A stretch of 64,000 nucleotides of DNA. Source: Lachnospiraceae bacterium. GTDB lineage: Bacteria > Bacillota > Clostridia > Lachnospirales > Anaerotignaceae. This document shows, piece by piece, positions 46,161 to 54,808 of the stretch (the stretch's first letter is position 1; every line of letters starts with the position of its first letter). Below the pieces are notes generated by a model. The model saw nothing but the letters and a program-made list of their open reading frames with translations, was not told the DNA's origin and made no database searches. The DNA is taken from contig CAJTKM010000006.1 of the NCBI GenBank assembly GCA_910576545.1, positions 62,001 through 126,000 on the forward strand. The letters run 5' to 3'. The translations under genes were made by a program, and so were the position numbers.

Positions 46161-46967
46161 TTGAGAATCGAAAAGCAAGGAAATCTGGAAGTGATTGTAT
46201 TTGAGAACCTGGAACGGAGCGGCATGGTGCGGCACTGTTTTACAACGCGGCATGGTGGCGTAAGCACAGGCGTCTGGGCATCCATGAACATGGGTCTTTC
46301 CCGCGGGGAAGATGTGGCGGCGGTACGGGAAAATTATCGTATCCTTGGCGGCGCTCTGGGTTTTTCTGCGGAGAATTTTGTCACGTCCCAGCAGACGCAT
46401 ACTACAAATGTGAAGCGCGTAACGGCGGCGGACGCGGGGCAGGGCGTTTGGAAGGAGCGCTGTTATGCTGACGTGGACGGGCTGATTACCGATGAGAAAG
46501 GCATTCCGCTGGTGATATTCGGGGCGGACTGTGTGCCGGTGTTCTTGCTGGACAGGCGGCATAAGGCCATCGGTATGGCACATTGCGGCTGGAAGGGGAC
46601 TGGTGAACGCATGGCGGAGAAAACGCTGAAAGCGATGATGCAGGCGTTTGGCACAGAACCGAAGGACGTTGCAGCGGCGGTCGGCCCGTCCATTGGGAAA
46701 TGCTGCTTTCAGGTAGATGCGCCTGTGGTGGAGCTGTTTGAAAAGAATATCCCGTTTGCGCGGGAAATCATCTTTGATGACCCTTCGGAGGAAGGGAAAT
46801 ATAAAATTGACCTTTGGGAAACGAACCGCAGGCTTTTGGCGGATATGGGCGTGGAGGATATTGAGGTTGCAGGGCTTTGCACGATGTGTGACCAGGAGCG
46901 ATTTTATTCCCATAGGGGCATGGGGGAAAAACGCGGCGTGATGGCGGGCGTGATGGAACTGAGGTAA
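46161..46967 (+). CDS. pgeF: peptidoglycan editing factor PgeF
   Basis: A 268-aa protein of the multicopper-polyphenol-oxidase-like (DUF152/YfiH) family. Zinc ligands are visible: His in TSQQTHTTNV, Cys in FGADCVPVF and His in GMAHCGWKGT, with GPSIGKCCFQV following. Family members hydrolyse wrongly incorporated L-Ser in peptidoglycan precursors or act on purine nucleosides. The start is probably TTG 46161, nine bases after GTGAGG. It belongs to the rnhB operon. Confidence 0.9.
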   Translation: MRIEKQGNLEVIVFENLERSGMVRHCFTTRHGGVSTGVWASMNMGLSRGEDVAAVRENYRILGGALGFSAENFVTSQQTHTTNVKRVTAADAGQGVWKERCYADVDGLITDEKGIPLVIFGADCVPVFLLDRRHKAIGMAHCGWKGTGERMAEKTLKAMMQAFGTEPKDVAAAVGPSIGKCCFQVDAPVVELFEKNIPFAREIIFDDPSEEGKYKIDLWETNRRLLADMGVEDIEVAGLCTMCDQERFYSHRGMGEKRGVMAGVMELR

Positions 46968-46986
46968 AGCAAGGGGGTATGTAATT

Positions 46987-47772
46987 TTGAAAAGGATAAA
47001 AGCTTTGGATTGCTGGCAAAAGGGGTTTCTGCTGCTTTTTGCGGCTATGATTCTGGTGTTTTCGTGGGTTTATTATGCGACTATCGCGCGGGAGGGCATT
47101 TTGTACAGGAATACTATCCTCGTTCCAAGCCAGGAAAACGGCAACATGTTATATTCCGGCGAAATAAAAGGGGAGCGGGCCTGTTTTACCGTGTATGCGG
47201 ATAAGACGGTCGAGTTCCAGCATGGCGATAAGACCTATGGCCCCTATACCGTAAGGGAGGACGCATCTGCTGTCACGAAAGAGATTGAAGCTGAATTGGG
47301 CGTTGGGGAGCCTGTCGCGGGCATAGAGTTTTGCAAGGAAGGAGAAATCCTTTTTCGCGGAGGTGTGGTAAAACATAGGGATTACATCTGGCTGTATAAC
47401 GAGGATGGAAGTGCAGATACGGGCTGGATAAATGATTTGTGGGCACCATCGGACGATGTGATTGTAAAGGATGGAAACGGGAATATTATCGACCAAATGG
47501 AGCCTGGCATTTTGACCATACTTAACTTGATGGCGGGCCCTGAGCTGGTGCATAAAGGCGACTGGAGCATGTGGTTCTGCGGCGTGTTAGTCTGCGTTTT
47601 TACGATGGTTTCCATTTTGTTTGTGGATGAGCTGTTCCGCTTGAAGTTATCTTTTCTTATCAGCAATGCAGAACAGGCAGAGCCGTCCGAATGGGAAATA
47701 ACAAGCAGATATCTTAGCTGGGGGTTGATGGTGATTGTGGCAGCGATGGCCTTTATTGAGGGGCTTCGGTGA
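46987..47772 (+). CDS. hypothetical membrane protein
   Basis: A 261-aa protein I do not recognise. It has an N-terminal membrane helix (about residues 13-33), an extracytoplasmic beta-rich region of about 150 residues with VYADKTVEFQHGDKTYGPYTV and AELGVGEPVAGIEFCKEGEI, and two C-terminal helices (about 195-215 and 237-258). The start is TTG 46987, near AAGGGGG. It is the last gene of the rnhB-pgeF run. Confidence 0.6.
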   Translation: MKRIKALDCWQKGFLLLFAAMILVFSWVYYATIAREGILYRNTILVPSQENGNMLYSGEIKGERACFTVYADKTVEFQHGDKTYGPYTVREDASAVTKEIEAELGVGEPVAGIEFCKEGEILFRGGVVKHRDYIWLYNEDGSADTGWINDLWAPSDDVIVKDGNGNIIDQMEPGILTILNLMAGPELVHKGDWSMWFCGVLVCVFTMVSILFVDELFRLKLSFLISNAEQAEPSEWEITSRYLSWGLMVIVAAMAFIEGLR

Positions 47773-47804
47773 CATGGTTTTCACTTTACGGGGAATTTCC
47801 GCTG

Positions 47805-47834
47805 TTGTGCGGCAACCGAAAAATGTGGTATACT
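47805..47834 (+). promoter_or_regulatory. promoter of the der-plsY-gpsA operon
   Basis: TTGTGC at 47805-47810, an 18-bp spacer and TATACT at 47829-47834 with a TGG extension. About 180 nt separate it from the der start. Confidence 0.6.
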
Positions 47835-47915
47835 AGATATATTATTGAATTGTTTGATTGTACAATATAGAATAAAAATTTGTTTTGGAATGATTAGGAA
47901 TATTTTGAATCCCCG

Positions 47916-47996
47916 CAAAACGCAGTTTTGCGGCAATCCGGGGGCAAGGGGGAGGTTCCCCCTTGCGGGAGTTTGAGGGTGGAACCCTCAAGGTTT
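47916..47996 (+). repeat. stacked-hairpin element upstream of der
   Basis: Three adjacent perfect hairpins with 3-nt loops: GCAAAAC-GCA-GTTTTGC, GCAAGGGGGAG-GTT-CCCCCTTGC (arms slightly unequal) and TTGAGGGT-GGA-ACCCTCAA followed by GGTTTT, directly before the der ribosome binding site. The last hairpin corresponds to the one before uvrA with different, compensating arms. Confidence 0.7.
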
Positions 47997-48014
47997 TAAT
48001 TTTGGAGGTATAGA

Positions 48015-49340
48015 ATGAGCAAACCAATCGTAGCGGTAGTGGGCCGCCCGAATGTCGGGAAATCCACGTTGTTTAACAGGCTGGCGGGGGAACGCATTTC
48101 CATCGTGCAGGATACGCCCGGCGTAACCCGTGACAGAATCTACGCCGATGCAGAATGGCTGAACCGGAAATTTACATTGATCGATACGGGCGGCATGGAA
48201 ATCGGCTCCGAAGAAATTATACAACGGCAGATTTTGCAGCAGGCGGAAATCGCCATTGAAACGGCTGACGTAATATTGTTCGTGACAGATGTAAAAACAG
48301 GCGTGACAGATGATGACCGTCAGGTTGCAAACCTGCTGCGGCGGACGAAAAAGCCCGTAGTGCTGGCGGTCAATAAGGTAGACAGCGTGAAGCGCGACAC
48401 TATGGATATTTACGAATTTTACGAACTGGGTATCGGCGACCCGCTGCCTGTTTCCGCCGGACAGGCATTGGGCCTGGGTGATATGCTGGATGAAATGGTG
48501 AAGCATTTTCCGGAAAACACAGGAACGGACGAGGATGATGATGCAATAAAGGTTGCTATCATCGGCAAGCCGAATGTTGGGAAATCTTCCCTGATAAATA
48601 AGATATTGGGCGAGGACAGGCTGATTGTCAGCAATATCCCCGGCACGACGCGCGACGCGGTAGACAGCCCGATAACGATTGACGGACAGAAATATATTTT
48701 TATTGATACGGCGGGTATGCGCCGCAAAAGCAAAATTAAAGAGGAAATTGAACGGTTCAGCATTATCCGCGCCGTTGCGGCAGTGGAACGGTGCGACGTT
48801 GCGGTGCTTTTGATTGACGCGAACGAGGGTGTGACAGACCAGGATACGAAGATTGCGGGGATTGCACACGAACGCGGCCGCGCGGCCCTGATTGCCGTGA
48901 ACAAATGGGATTCCATTGAAAAAGATGACAAAACCATGAACCGTTACCTGAAAGATATTGCCAATGAACTGGCATACATGGCTTATGCGCCGCGGGTATT
49001 CATTTCCGCGCAGACAGGGCAGAGAATCGACCGTATGCTGGAAATGATACAGACGGTACACCAAAACCACGCGTTGCGAATCAGTACGGGCGTTTTGAAT
49101 GAAGTGCTGATTGAAGCTACTGCGATGCAGCAGCCTCCAGCGGACAAGGGACGGCAGCTCCGGCTGTATTATATGACGCAGGTTTCCGTGAAGCCGCCGA
49201 CATTTGTGATATTCGTGAATGAACGCGGGCTGTTCCACTTCTCCTATCGCAGATATATCGAAAACCAGCTGCGGGAGGCATTTGGCTTTGTCGGTACGCC
49301 GATTCATTTTATTGTACGCGAAAAAGGGGATAAGGATTAA
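48015..49340 (+). CDS. der: ribosome biogenesis GTPase Der
   Basis: Der (EngA), 441 aa, an essential GTPase for 50S ribosome assembly. It has two GTPase domains, GRPNVGKST near residue 10 and GKPNVGKSS near residue 184, each with DTGG or DTAG and NKVD/NKWD motifs, then a C-terminal KH-like domain ending in HFIVREK. Length is typical. GGAGG precedes the ATG. plsY starts two bases after the stop. Confidence 0.97.
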   Translation: MSKPIVAVVGRPNVGKSTLFNRLAGERISIVQDTPGVTRDRIYADAEWLNRKFTLIDTGGMEIGSEEIIQRQILQQAEIAIETADVILFVTDVKTGVTDDDRQVANLLRRTKKPVVLAVNKVDSVKRDTMDIYEFYELGIGDPLPVSAGQALGLGDMLDEMVKHFPENTGTDEDDDAIKVAIIGKPNVGKSSLINKILGEDRLIVSNIPGTTRDAVDSPITIDGQKYIFIDTAGMRRKSKIKEEIERFSIIRAVAAVERCDVAVLLIDANEGVTDQDTKIAGIAHERGRAALIAVNKWDSIEKDDKTMNRYLKDIANELAYMAYAPRVFISAQTGQRIDRMLEMIQTVHQNHALRISTGVLNEVLIEATAMQQPPADKGRQLRLYYMTQVSVKPPTFVIFVNERGLFHFSYRRYIENQLREAFGFVGTPIHFIVREKGDKD

Positions 49341-49341
49341 A

Positions 49342-49950
49342 ATGTTCCGGATAGTATGTTTGGTGATTGGATATATGGTCGGCTGCATGGAAACGGCGTA
49401 TTTTGTGAGCAAGGCGTGGAAAACAGACCTGCGCAGTCAGGGCAGCGGCAACCTTGGTACAACGAACGCCCTGCGTGTGCTTGGTGTGAAGGCAGGAGCG
49501 GCGACGTTTGCAGGGGATATTCTGAAATCAGTCCTGGCGTTTGCGGCAGGTATGTTCCTGTTCCCGGAAGCGGGTGCGCTGGCGGGCATGTATGGCAGTA
49601 TCGGTGCGATACTGGGGCATGATTTCCCGTTTTATCTGCATTTCAGGGGCGGCAAGGGCATTGCGGCAAGCATCGGTATGGTGCTGGGTCTGAGCTTTGC
49701 CATTTCGCCCCTGCTGGCGTTGGTTTCGTTTGGCATCGGGATTGTCGGCGTAGCGGTAAGCCATACGATTTCTGCCGGCTCTCTGCTGTTTGCGTTTTCC
49801 ATTCCCGTTGCTGCGTATTTTCTGAGGTTCCCGGTGGAAATGACTGCTCTGGCGGCGGCGTTATGCGTGCTGGCATTTTGGAAGCACCGCGCTAACATTG
49901 GCAGGCTGCTGGCAGGAAATGAGAACCGTTTCAGTATCCGGAAAAAATGA
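49342..49950 (+). CDS. plsY: acyl-phosphate glycerol-3-phosphate acyltransferase PlsY
   Basis: A 202-aa membrane enzyme with five helices that transfers acyl groups from acyl-phosphate to glycerol-3-phosphate, starting phospholipid synthesis. Motifs: SQGSGNLGTTNALRVLG near residue 33 and GHDFPFYLHFRGGKGIA near 92. The ATG lies right after the der stop, with its ribosome binding site inside der. gpsA, which makes its substrate, follows 15 bp later: a coherent operon. Confidence 0.95.
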   Translation: MFRIVCLVIGYMVGCMETAYFVSKAWKTDLRSQGSGNLGTTNALRVLGVKAGAATFAGDILKSVLAFAAGMFLFPEAGALAGMYGSIGAILGHDFPFYLHFRGGKGIAASIGMVLGLSFAISPLLALVSFGIGIVGVAVSHTISAGSLLFAFSIPVAAYFLRFPVEMTALAAALCVLAFWKHRANIGRLLAGNENRFSIRKK

Positions 49951-49965
49951 GGAGGTCACAGCGAT

Positions 49966-50955
49966 ATGAAAAAAGTCACAGTGATTGGCTCGGGAAGCTG
50001 GGGTACGGCGTTAGCCGTTATGCTGGCGGAACATGGGCATGAAGTAACAATTTGGTCAAGGCGGCAGGAGGCTGTTGATGAGCTTGTGGAGCGGCGGACA
50101 AATGAAAGATATCTGCCCGGCGTAAAGATTCCGGCAGAAATCGGTGCGACAACAGACCGCGCGGAGGCTGTTGCGGCTGCGGAAATCGTCATATTGGCGG
50201 TGCCATCGCGCGCGGTGCGCCAAACGGCAAAGGATTTTGCGCCATATTTTAAGAAAGAGCAGATTTTGGTGAATGTGGCAAAAGGGCTGGAAGAAGGCAG
50301 CCTGCTGCGGCTTTCCGAGGTCATACGGGAATGTGTGCCGGAGTGCGAGGTCTGCGTGCTTTCCGGACCGAGCCACGCAGAAGAAGTCGCACGGAATCTC
50401 CCTTCCGCCTGCCTGATTGCTTCGGAAAAGGAAGAAACGGCAAAGCTGGTGCAGAGGGAATTTATGAACCCGCGCTTTCGGCTGTATACCAATACGGATA
50501 TGATTGGCGTGGAAATGGGCGCAGCCCTGAAAAACATTATGGCTCTGGCGGCGGGCATGTCTGACGGTCTGGGCTTTGGCGATAATACAAAGGCGGCGCT
50601 GATGACGCGCGGTATGGCGGAGATGCAGCGGCTGGGTATGGCAATGGGCGGCAAGGCGGAAACGTTTTCCGGGCTTTCCGGCATCGGCGATCTGATTGTA
50701 ACCTGTACAAGTATGCATTCGCGGAACAGGCGCGCGGGTATCCTGCTGGGGCAGGGAAAGAGCCTTGCGGAAACGCTGGAAACGGTGCAGATGGTGGTCG
50801 AGGGCGTAAATACGGTACAGGCGGCATGCCACATGGCAGAGAAATACGGCGTATCCATGCCGATAACGGAGGCAATCAACGCGGTGCTGTTCCATGGGAA
50901 AAATGTAGAGGACGCTGTGCTGGAACTGATGACGCGGGACGGCAAGGCGGAATAA
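49966..50955 (+). CDS. gpsA: glycerol-3-phosphate dehydrogenase [NAD(P)+]
   Basis: GpsA, 329 aa, a cytoplasmic enzyme that reduces dihydroxyacetone phosphate to glycerol-3-phosphate for PlsY. The NAD(P) loop GSGSWGTAL is at residues 7-15, LSGPSHAEEVA near 133, and the catalytic Lys in GAALKNIMALAAG near 188. GLSGIGDLIVTC follows. GAGGAGGT precedes the ATG. It is downstream of der-plsY. Confidence 0.96.
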   Translation: MKKVTVIGSGSWGTALAVMLAEHGHEVTIWSRRQEAVDELVERRTNERYLPGVKIPAEIGATTDRAEAVAAAEIVILAVPSRAVRQTAKDFAPYFKKEQILVNVAKGLEEGSLLRLSEVIRECVPECEVCVLSGPSHAEEVARNLPSACLIASEKEETAKLVQREFMNPRFRLYTNTDMIGVEMGAALKNIMALAAGMSDGLGFGDNTKAALMTRGMAEMQRLGMAMGGKAETFSGLSGIGDLIVTCTSMHSRNRRAGILLGQGKSLAETLETVQMVVEGVNTVQAACHMAEKYGVSMPITEAINAVLFHGKNVEDAVLELMTRDGKAE

Positions 50956-50991
50956 TAAAGAGAAGAAACGTTTGCCAAAGGAGGAGAATAC

Positions 50992-51813
50992 ATGAATATC
51001 AGTAAGGTCTGGGCGGTATATTTCAGCCCGACAGGCGGTACGGAGAAAGCAGTGCGGACGGTTGCAGAAGAAACGGCGGCGGGGCTTGGCGTGCCGCTGG
51101 AAACATACGACTTTACACTGCCGCAGAACAGGGAGGATGAACTTGCGTTTGCCGAAGGGGATTTCGTGGTATTTGGTACGCCAGTCATTGCGGGGCGTGT
51201 GCCGAACGTACTGCTTCCGTATTTGAAAGAAAAGGTAAAAGGCGGCGGCGCGCTTGCCGCGCCTGTGGTTTCCTTTGGCAACCGGAATTTTGATGATGCG
51301 CTGATAGAATTGCGCAACATACTGGAGGACGATGGTTTCCGCACAGCGGCTGGAGGCGCGTTTATCAGTGAACATTCTTTTTCACGCACATTGGGCGCGG
51401 GAAGGCCGGACGCGGCGGATCTGGAAAAAATGCGCGCCTTTGGCAGAGGGATTGCGGAAAAACTGCAAAGCGGCTGGACATATACCGAGCCGGTAACGGT
51501 AAGAGGTGAAACGCCGATCCGCCCGTATTTTACCCCGCGGGACAGACACAACGCCGCGATTGACATTCGCAAGGTGAAGCCGAAAACAAGCGACGCCTGC
51601 TGTGGGTGCGGGCTTTGCGCAGAGGTCTGCCCCATGGGCTCTATCAGCAAAGAGAATCCGGCGGAGTTTACCGGAATCTGTATCAAATGCTGTGCCTGTG
51701 TGAAAAAATGCCCGACGGGAGCAAAGTTTTACGACGACCCGGGGTATGTTTACCATAAAGAAGAACTGGAAGAACTTTATGAACGGCGCGCAGAGCCGGA
51801 AACATTCCTGTAA
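50992..51813 (+). CDS. EFR1-type flavodoxin-ferredoxin protein
   Basis: A 273-aa relative of the 4407-5201 protein: a flavodoxin-like domain (YFSPTGGTEKAV as the FMN loop, FGTPVIAGRVP) and C-terminal 4Fe-4S motifs CCGCGLCAEVCPMG and CIKCCACVKKCPTGA. The loop SPTGGT differs from SGTGNS in the other copy, a recognised second subgroup. It is 36 bp after gpsA and may be part of that operon. Electron partners are unknown. Confidence 0.87.
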   Translation: MNISKVWAVYFSPTGGTEKAVRTVAEETAAGLGVPLETYDFTLPQNREDELAFAEGDFVVFGTPVIAGRVPNVLLPYLKEKVKGGGALAAPVVSFGNRNFDDALIELRNILEDDGFRTAAGGAFISEHSFSRTLGAGRPDAADLEKMRAFGRGIAEKLQSGWTYTEPVTVRGETPIRPYFTPRDRHNAAIDIRKVKPKTSDACCGCGLCAEVCPMGSISKENPAEFTGICIKCCACVKKCPTGAKFYDDPGYVYHKEELEELYERRAEPETFL

Positions 51814-51836
51814 TACAGAAGAAAAGAGGGAATGAA

Positions 51837-52328
51837 ATGGGAAGACTGGGTGTTTTGTATGCGCTGACGGAGGCAGAACTCCAAAAACTGCTGGACTGCC
51901 CGCAGGAAGAACGATATGACTATATGCTGGAAGAAATTGAGGAAACTCTGCTGGGTACGCCGCGCGGCTGTGAGGTAGATAAAGCCTGGGAAGGCCTGCA
52001 GTTCTGCTTTTGCGGCGGCAAATGGGACGAAACGAATGCAGTTCCGGCAAATATTGTTTTCGCGGGGGAATTTCTGGTTGAAACAGAGGACGAAATAATG
52101 ACGCTGAAAAGGCCTGAGGCGGTAAAGAATATTACGGCGTATCTGCGGGGACATGATTTGGAGGCTGTCATTCGAGAAAATTTCCCTAAGATAGACGAGG
52201 ACGCGTTTTGGTTCCCGAAAACGGAAGATGTTCTTGAGCATATTTTAGGCTGGAGCAAAGGGCTTCTGCCGTTTTATGAGAACGCCGTGAAAGAGGGCTG
52301 TTCTGTCATTTTTACGGTGGATTTGTAA
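51837..52328 (+). CDS. DUF1877 family protein
   Basis: A 163-aa soluble protein fitting DUF1877 (PF08974, YfbM-like): MGRLGVLYALTEAELQKLL at the start, CEVDKAWEGLQF near residue 45 and GHDLEAVIRENFPKI further on. Function unknown in all cases. AGAGGGAATG lies before the ATG. It follows the EFR1 gene by 23 bp and ends with a terminator. Confidence 0.85.
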   Translation: MGRLGVLYALTEAELQKLLDCPQEERYDYMLEEIEETLLGTPRGCEVDKAWEGLQFCFCGGKWDETNAVPANIVFAGEFLVETEDEIMTLKRPEAVKNITAYLRGHDLEAVIRENFPKIDEDAFWFPKTEDVLEHILGWSKGLLPFYENAVKEGCSVIFTVDL

Positions 52329-52355
52329 AAAATATAATTTGAGATGATGAAATGG

Positions 52356-52396
52356 AAACGCCTGTTTTCTTCTGAGTGGAGGGAAGCGGGCGTTTT
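52356..52396. terminator. terminator between DUF1877 and MerR genes
   Basis: AAACGCCTG (52356-52364) pairs with CGGGCGTTT (52387-52395), then a short T-run. Convergent genes share it. Confidence 0.65.
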
Positions 52397-52408
52397 GCTT
52401 TGCCGGAA

Positions 52409-52780
52409 TTATTTGTTTGACATGCGTTCTATTTCCGTGCGGTAAAACTCAATTTTGCTGTCCAGCTTTTCCATGTTTTCCTGCAACTGCCTGATTTGTA
52501 TACAGAGGGCATTTCTGTGTGCGGCAAGCAGTTCCATTCGTTCCGGCAGGGTGGAATCTCCTGCTGCGCGCAGCTTTGCGTAATGCTGTATTTGTTTGAT
52601 AGGCATGCCTGTATCCTTCAGCCGTTTGATAAACATGACCCATGCAAGGTCTTTTTCCGAATAACAGCGGCGGTTGCTGGAATTGCGTTCCGGCGTGAGC
52701 AGCCCCTCGTGTTCATAATATCTCAGGGTGTGTATTCCCAGGTCTGTCAGTTTTGAAAATTCGCCAATGGTATATTCCAA
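52409..52780 (-). CDS. MerR family transcriptional regulator
   Basis: A 123-aa regulator: a MerR winged helix (YTIGEFSKLTDLGIHTLRYYEHEGLL) and a C-terminal coiled coil (about residues 85-120) for dimerisation. It lacks the cysteines of metal sensors, and resembles the AdhR group. The start is TTG 52780 with a weak site. A perfect TAGAGTTAACTCTA dyad lies 26 bp upstream in the divergent promoter, its likely operator, and the SDR gene across it is its likely target. A 275-bp repeat now interrupts that promoter. Confidence 0.87.
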   Translation of the reverse strand: MEYTIGEFSKLTDLGIHTLRYYEHEGLLTPERNSSNRRCYSEKDLAWVMFIKRLKDTGMPIKQIQHYAKLRAAGDSTLPERMELLAAHRNALCIQIRQLQENMEKLDSKIEFYRTEIERMSNK

Positions 52781-52799
52781 AAAATCACGTCCCGTCCTC

Positions 52800-52826
52800 T
52801 TGACATAGAGTTAACTCTATATGATA
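52800..52826 (+). promoter_or_regulatory. MerR-type operator and disrupted promoter
   Basis: TTGACA (52800-52805) is followed by the perfect palindrome TAGAGTTAACTCTA (52806-52819). A MerR-type 19-bp spacer would put the -10 at 52825, exactly where the 275-bp element begins. Without the element the -10 would read TACGCT. Confidence 0.65.
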
Positions 52827-53101
52827 CCTTCGTTTGACAAGGGTATATACGGCTGAAAGCGTCTGTTTTTCGGCTCTGCTGCGTTACTCTCACTTGCCGT
52901 GCCGCCCGGCACGCCGCGCTCGAAAGCCTTGCATATCCGCAAAACAGTCGGTTTTCAGCTCTGTGACTTTTTCAGAGAGTAATTTGAGGCAGTTTCAAGG
53001 CAGCCGTCCGCAGGCGTACCCGTAGGTACGTCAAGGGCGGATTACATAGAAAATGCCTGAATTCCGGCTGAAAAAGCGCGTATCCCCTTGTCAAGCGAAG
53101 G
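52827..53101. mobile_element. 275-bp MITE-like element with terminal inverted repeats
   Basis: The ends CCTTCGTTTGACAAGGG and, on the other strand, CCTTCGCTTGACAAGGG match at 16 of 17 positions, and the element is flanked by TA (52825-52826, 53102-53103), the target duplication of IS630/mariner-type transposons. No coding capacity. Inside are two inverted copies of a hairpin (about 52907-52929 and 53011-53033) also found in the 150-bp repeat family. Confidence 0.8.
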
Positions 53102-53118
53102 TACGCTTGCATTATATC
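53088..53118 (+). promoter_or_regulatory. possible hybrid promoter at the element edge
   Basis: TTGTCA (53088-53093) inside the right terminal repeat plus TATATC (53113-53118) outside it, 19 bp apart, could form an outward promoter for the SDR gene at 53140. Inference. Confidence 0.4.
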
Positions 53119-53139
53119 AGGAAAAAGGAGGATTTGCAA

Positions 53140-53928
53140 ATGATTCAGCAGGAAAGAGGTTACACTGTAATTACGGGGGCAAGCTCAGGTATTGGTTATG
53201 AAGCGGCAAAGGCGTTTGCGGGACGGGGGAGCCACCTGATTCTGACTGCCCGCAGTAAAGACAGGCTGGAGGTTTTGAAACAGGAGATTTTGACACTGCA
53301 TCCAGCGCTTGACATTGTAGTGAAAACGGCAGATCTGTCTGTGCCGGAAAATGCATTCCGGCTTTATGAGGAAGTCAAAGACTATCCACTGCGGGCATGG
53401 ATCAACAATGCGGGTTTTGGAAATTATGACGGTGTAGGGGAACAGGAACTGGAAAAAATCCTCCGTATGCTGCATTTGAACGTGGAAGCCCTTACGATTC
53501 TCTCCTCCCTGTTTGTACGGGATTTCAAGGACATTGAGGGAACACAGCTTATCAATGTTTCTTCTGCCGGAGGGTATACAATCGTTCCCAACGCGGTTAC
53601 ATATTGTGCGACAAAGTTTTATGTCAGCGCGTTTACAGAAGGGCTGGCATGGGAACTGGAAGCAGCTCATGCAAAAATGCAGGCAAAGGTACTGGCGCCT
53701 GCCGCGACTAAGACGGGATTTGGAAAGACCGCGAATGACGTAGCGGAATATGATTACGATAAGCTGTTTGGTACATACCATACGAGTGCGCAAGTGGCGC
53801 GCTTCCTGCTGGAGCTGTACGACAGCAGTGAAACGGTGGGGCTGGTTGACAGGGAAACCTTCTCTTTCCGCCTGTGCAGCCCGCAACTCCCATACGCCGG
53901 AAATTCAGAGCATAATCAAAAAATGTAA
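53140..53928 (+). CDS. SDR family oxidoreductase (DltE-like)
   Basis: A 262-aa short-chain dehydrogenase: TGASSGIG near residues 12-19, NNAGFGNYD near 90, and the catalytic Tyr155-Lys159 in YCATK with Ser in NVSSAGG. The pattern matches the DltE/YdfG-like group with unassigned substrates. AAGGAGG precedes ATG 53140. Its ancestral promoter seems to have been split by the 275-bp element. The divergent MerR gene is the likely regulator. A hairpin terminator follows. Confidence 0.87.
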   Translation: MIQQERGYTVITGASSGIGYEAAKAFAGRGSHLILTARSKDRLEVLKQEILTLHPALDIVVKTADLSVPENAFRLYEEVKDYPLRAWINNAGFGNYDGVGEQELEKILRMLHLNVEALTILSSLFVRDFKDIEGTQLINVSSAGGYTIVPNAVTYCATKFYVSAFTEGLAWELEAAHAKMQAKVLAPAATKTGFGKTANDVAEYDYDKLFGTYHTSAQVARFLLELYDSSETVGLVDRETFSFRLCSPQLPYAGNSEHNQKM

Positions 53929-53937
53929 GATACATAA

Positions 53938-53985
53938 AGGACTGTTGTGTGATGGGAAACCGTCGCATAACAGTCCTGCTTTATT
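53938..53985 (+). terminator. intrinsic terminator
   Basis: AGGACTGTT (53938-53946) pairs with AACAGTCCT (53969-53977) around an inner stem, followed by GCTTTATT. It ends the SDR gene. Confidence 0.75.
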
Positions 53986-54090
53986 CCTGTGAATCGTCTA
54001 AAATTTCTTTCATACGTTTTTAAGAAAGGGCTAAAGACCGCCTAATGCGTCTGGGATATACTGAGGGCAAAGAAATGGAGGTGACAGAAT

Positions 54091-54774
54091 TTGGAAGAAA
54101 AATGGCGGAAGGAACTGAAATACACCCTGACGGAAGTGGAAAGCGTAATGATGGCGCGCAGGCTGTCTGTGTTCATGAAGCGGGACATCCATACAGACGG
54201 GCGAAAGAAATATTTTATCCGTTCCCTGTATTTCGACAACCCTGACGATAAAGTCCTGAAAGAAAAGCTTTCCGGTGTTGCGGTGCGGGATAAGTTCCGC
54301 ATACGGTATTATAATTTTGATGCGCGGCTGATACGTTTGGAGAAAAAAAGCAAGCGATATTTTCTGGGACACAAATTCCAGTGTCCGTTGGAGCCGGAAG
54401 AAGTGGAAAAAATCATCAGCGGTGAACTGGATTGGATGGCAGAGGACACGAGGGGGCTTGTGCGGGAGCTTTGGCTGAAAATGAAACTGGAGCTTTACCG
54501 TCCGGTCGTGCTGGTGGATTATATGCGGGAGCCGTTTACATTCGCGCCGGGGAATGTGCGCGTGACATTTGACAGGGAAATCCGTTCCGGCAAAAGTATG
54601 CGGGATTTTTTCCGGAAGGACGCTCCGACTGTACCCGTATTGGATGGCGGCAGGTGCATCATGGAAGTGAAATATGACGATTTCATGCCGGACGTTGTGA
54701 GCCGGACGATATTGACGGCAAAAAACCGGGAGCAGGCGTTTTCCAAATTTGCGGCGTGCAGAATCAACGGATAA
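54091..54774 (+). CDS. VTC domain (polyphosphate polymerase-like) protein
   Basis: A 227-aa cytoplasmic protein of the VTC domain family (PF09359), a triphosphate-tunnel fold. Visible tunnel residues: KELKYTL at the start, YFIRSLYFDN near 48, FRIRYYN near 70, LEKKSKR near 83 and CIMEVKYDDFMP near 190. In yeast Vtc4 this fold makes polyphosphate from ATP. The start is TTG 54091, seven bases after GGAGGTGA. It heads a cassette with DUF4956 and CotH genes, a combination known in many bacteria. Confidence 0.88.
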   Translation: MEEKWRKELKYTLTEVESVMMARRLSVFMKRDIHTDGRKKYFIRSLYFDNPDDKVLKEKLSGVAVRDKFRIRYYNFDARLIRLEKKSKRYFLGHKFQCPLEPEEVEKIISGELDWMAEDTRGLVRELWLKMKLELYRPVVLVDYMREPFTFAPGNVRVTFDREIRSGKSMRDFFRKDAPTVPVLDGGRCIMEVKYDDFMPDVVSRTILTAKNREQAFSKFAACRING

Positions 54775-54808
54775 AGTGTTTAGAAAGTTTCAGAGAGGAT
54801 GATGCAGT

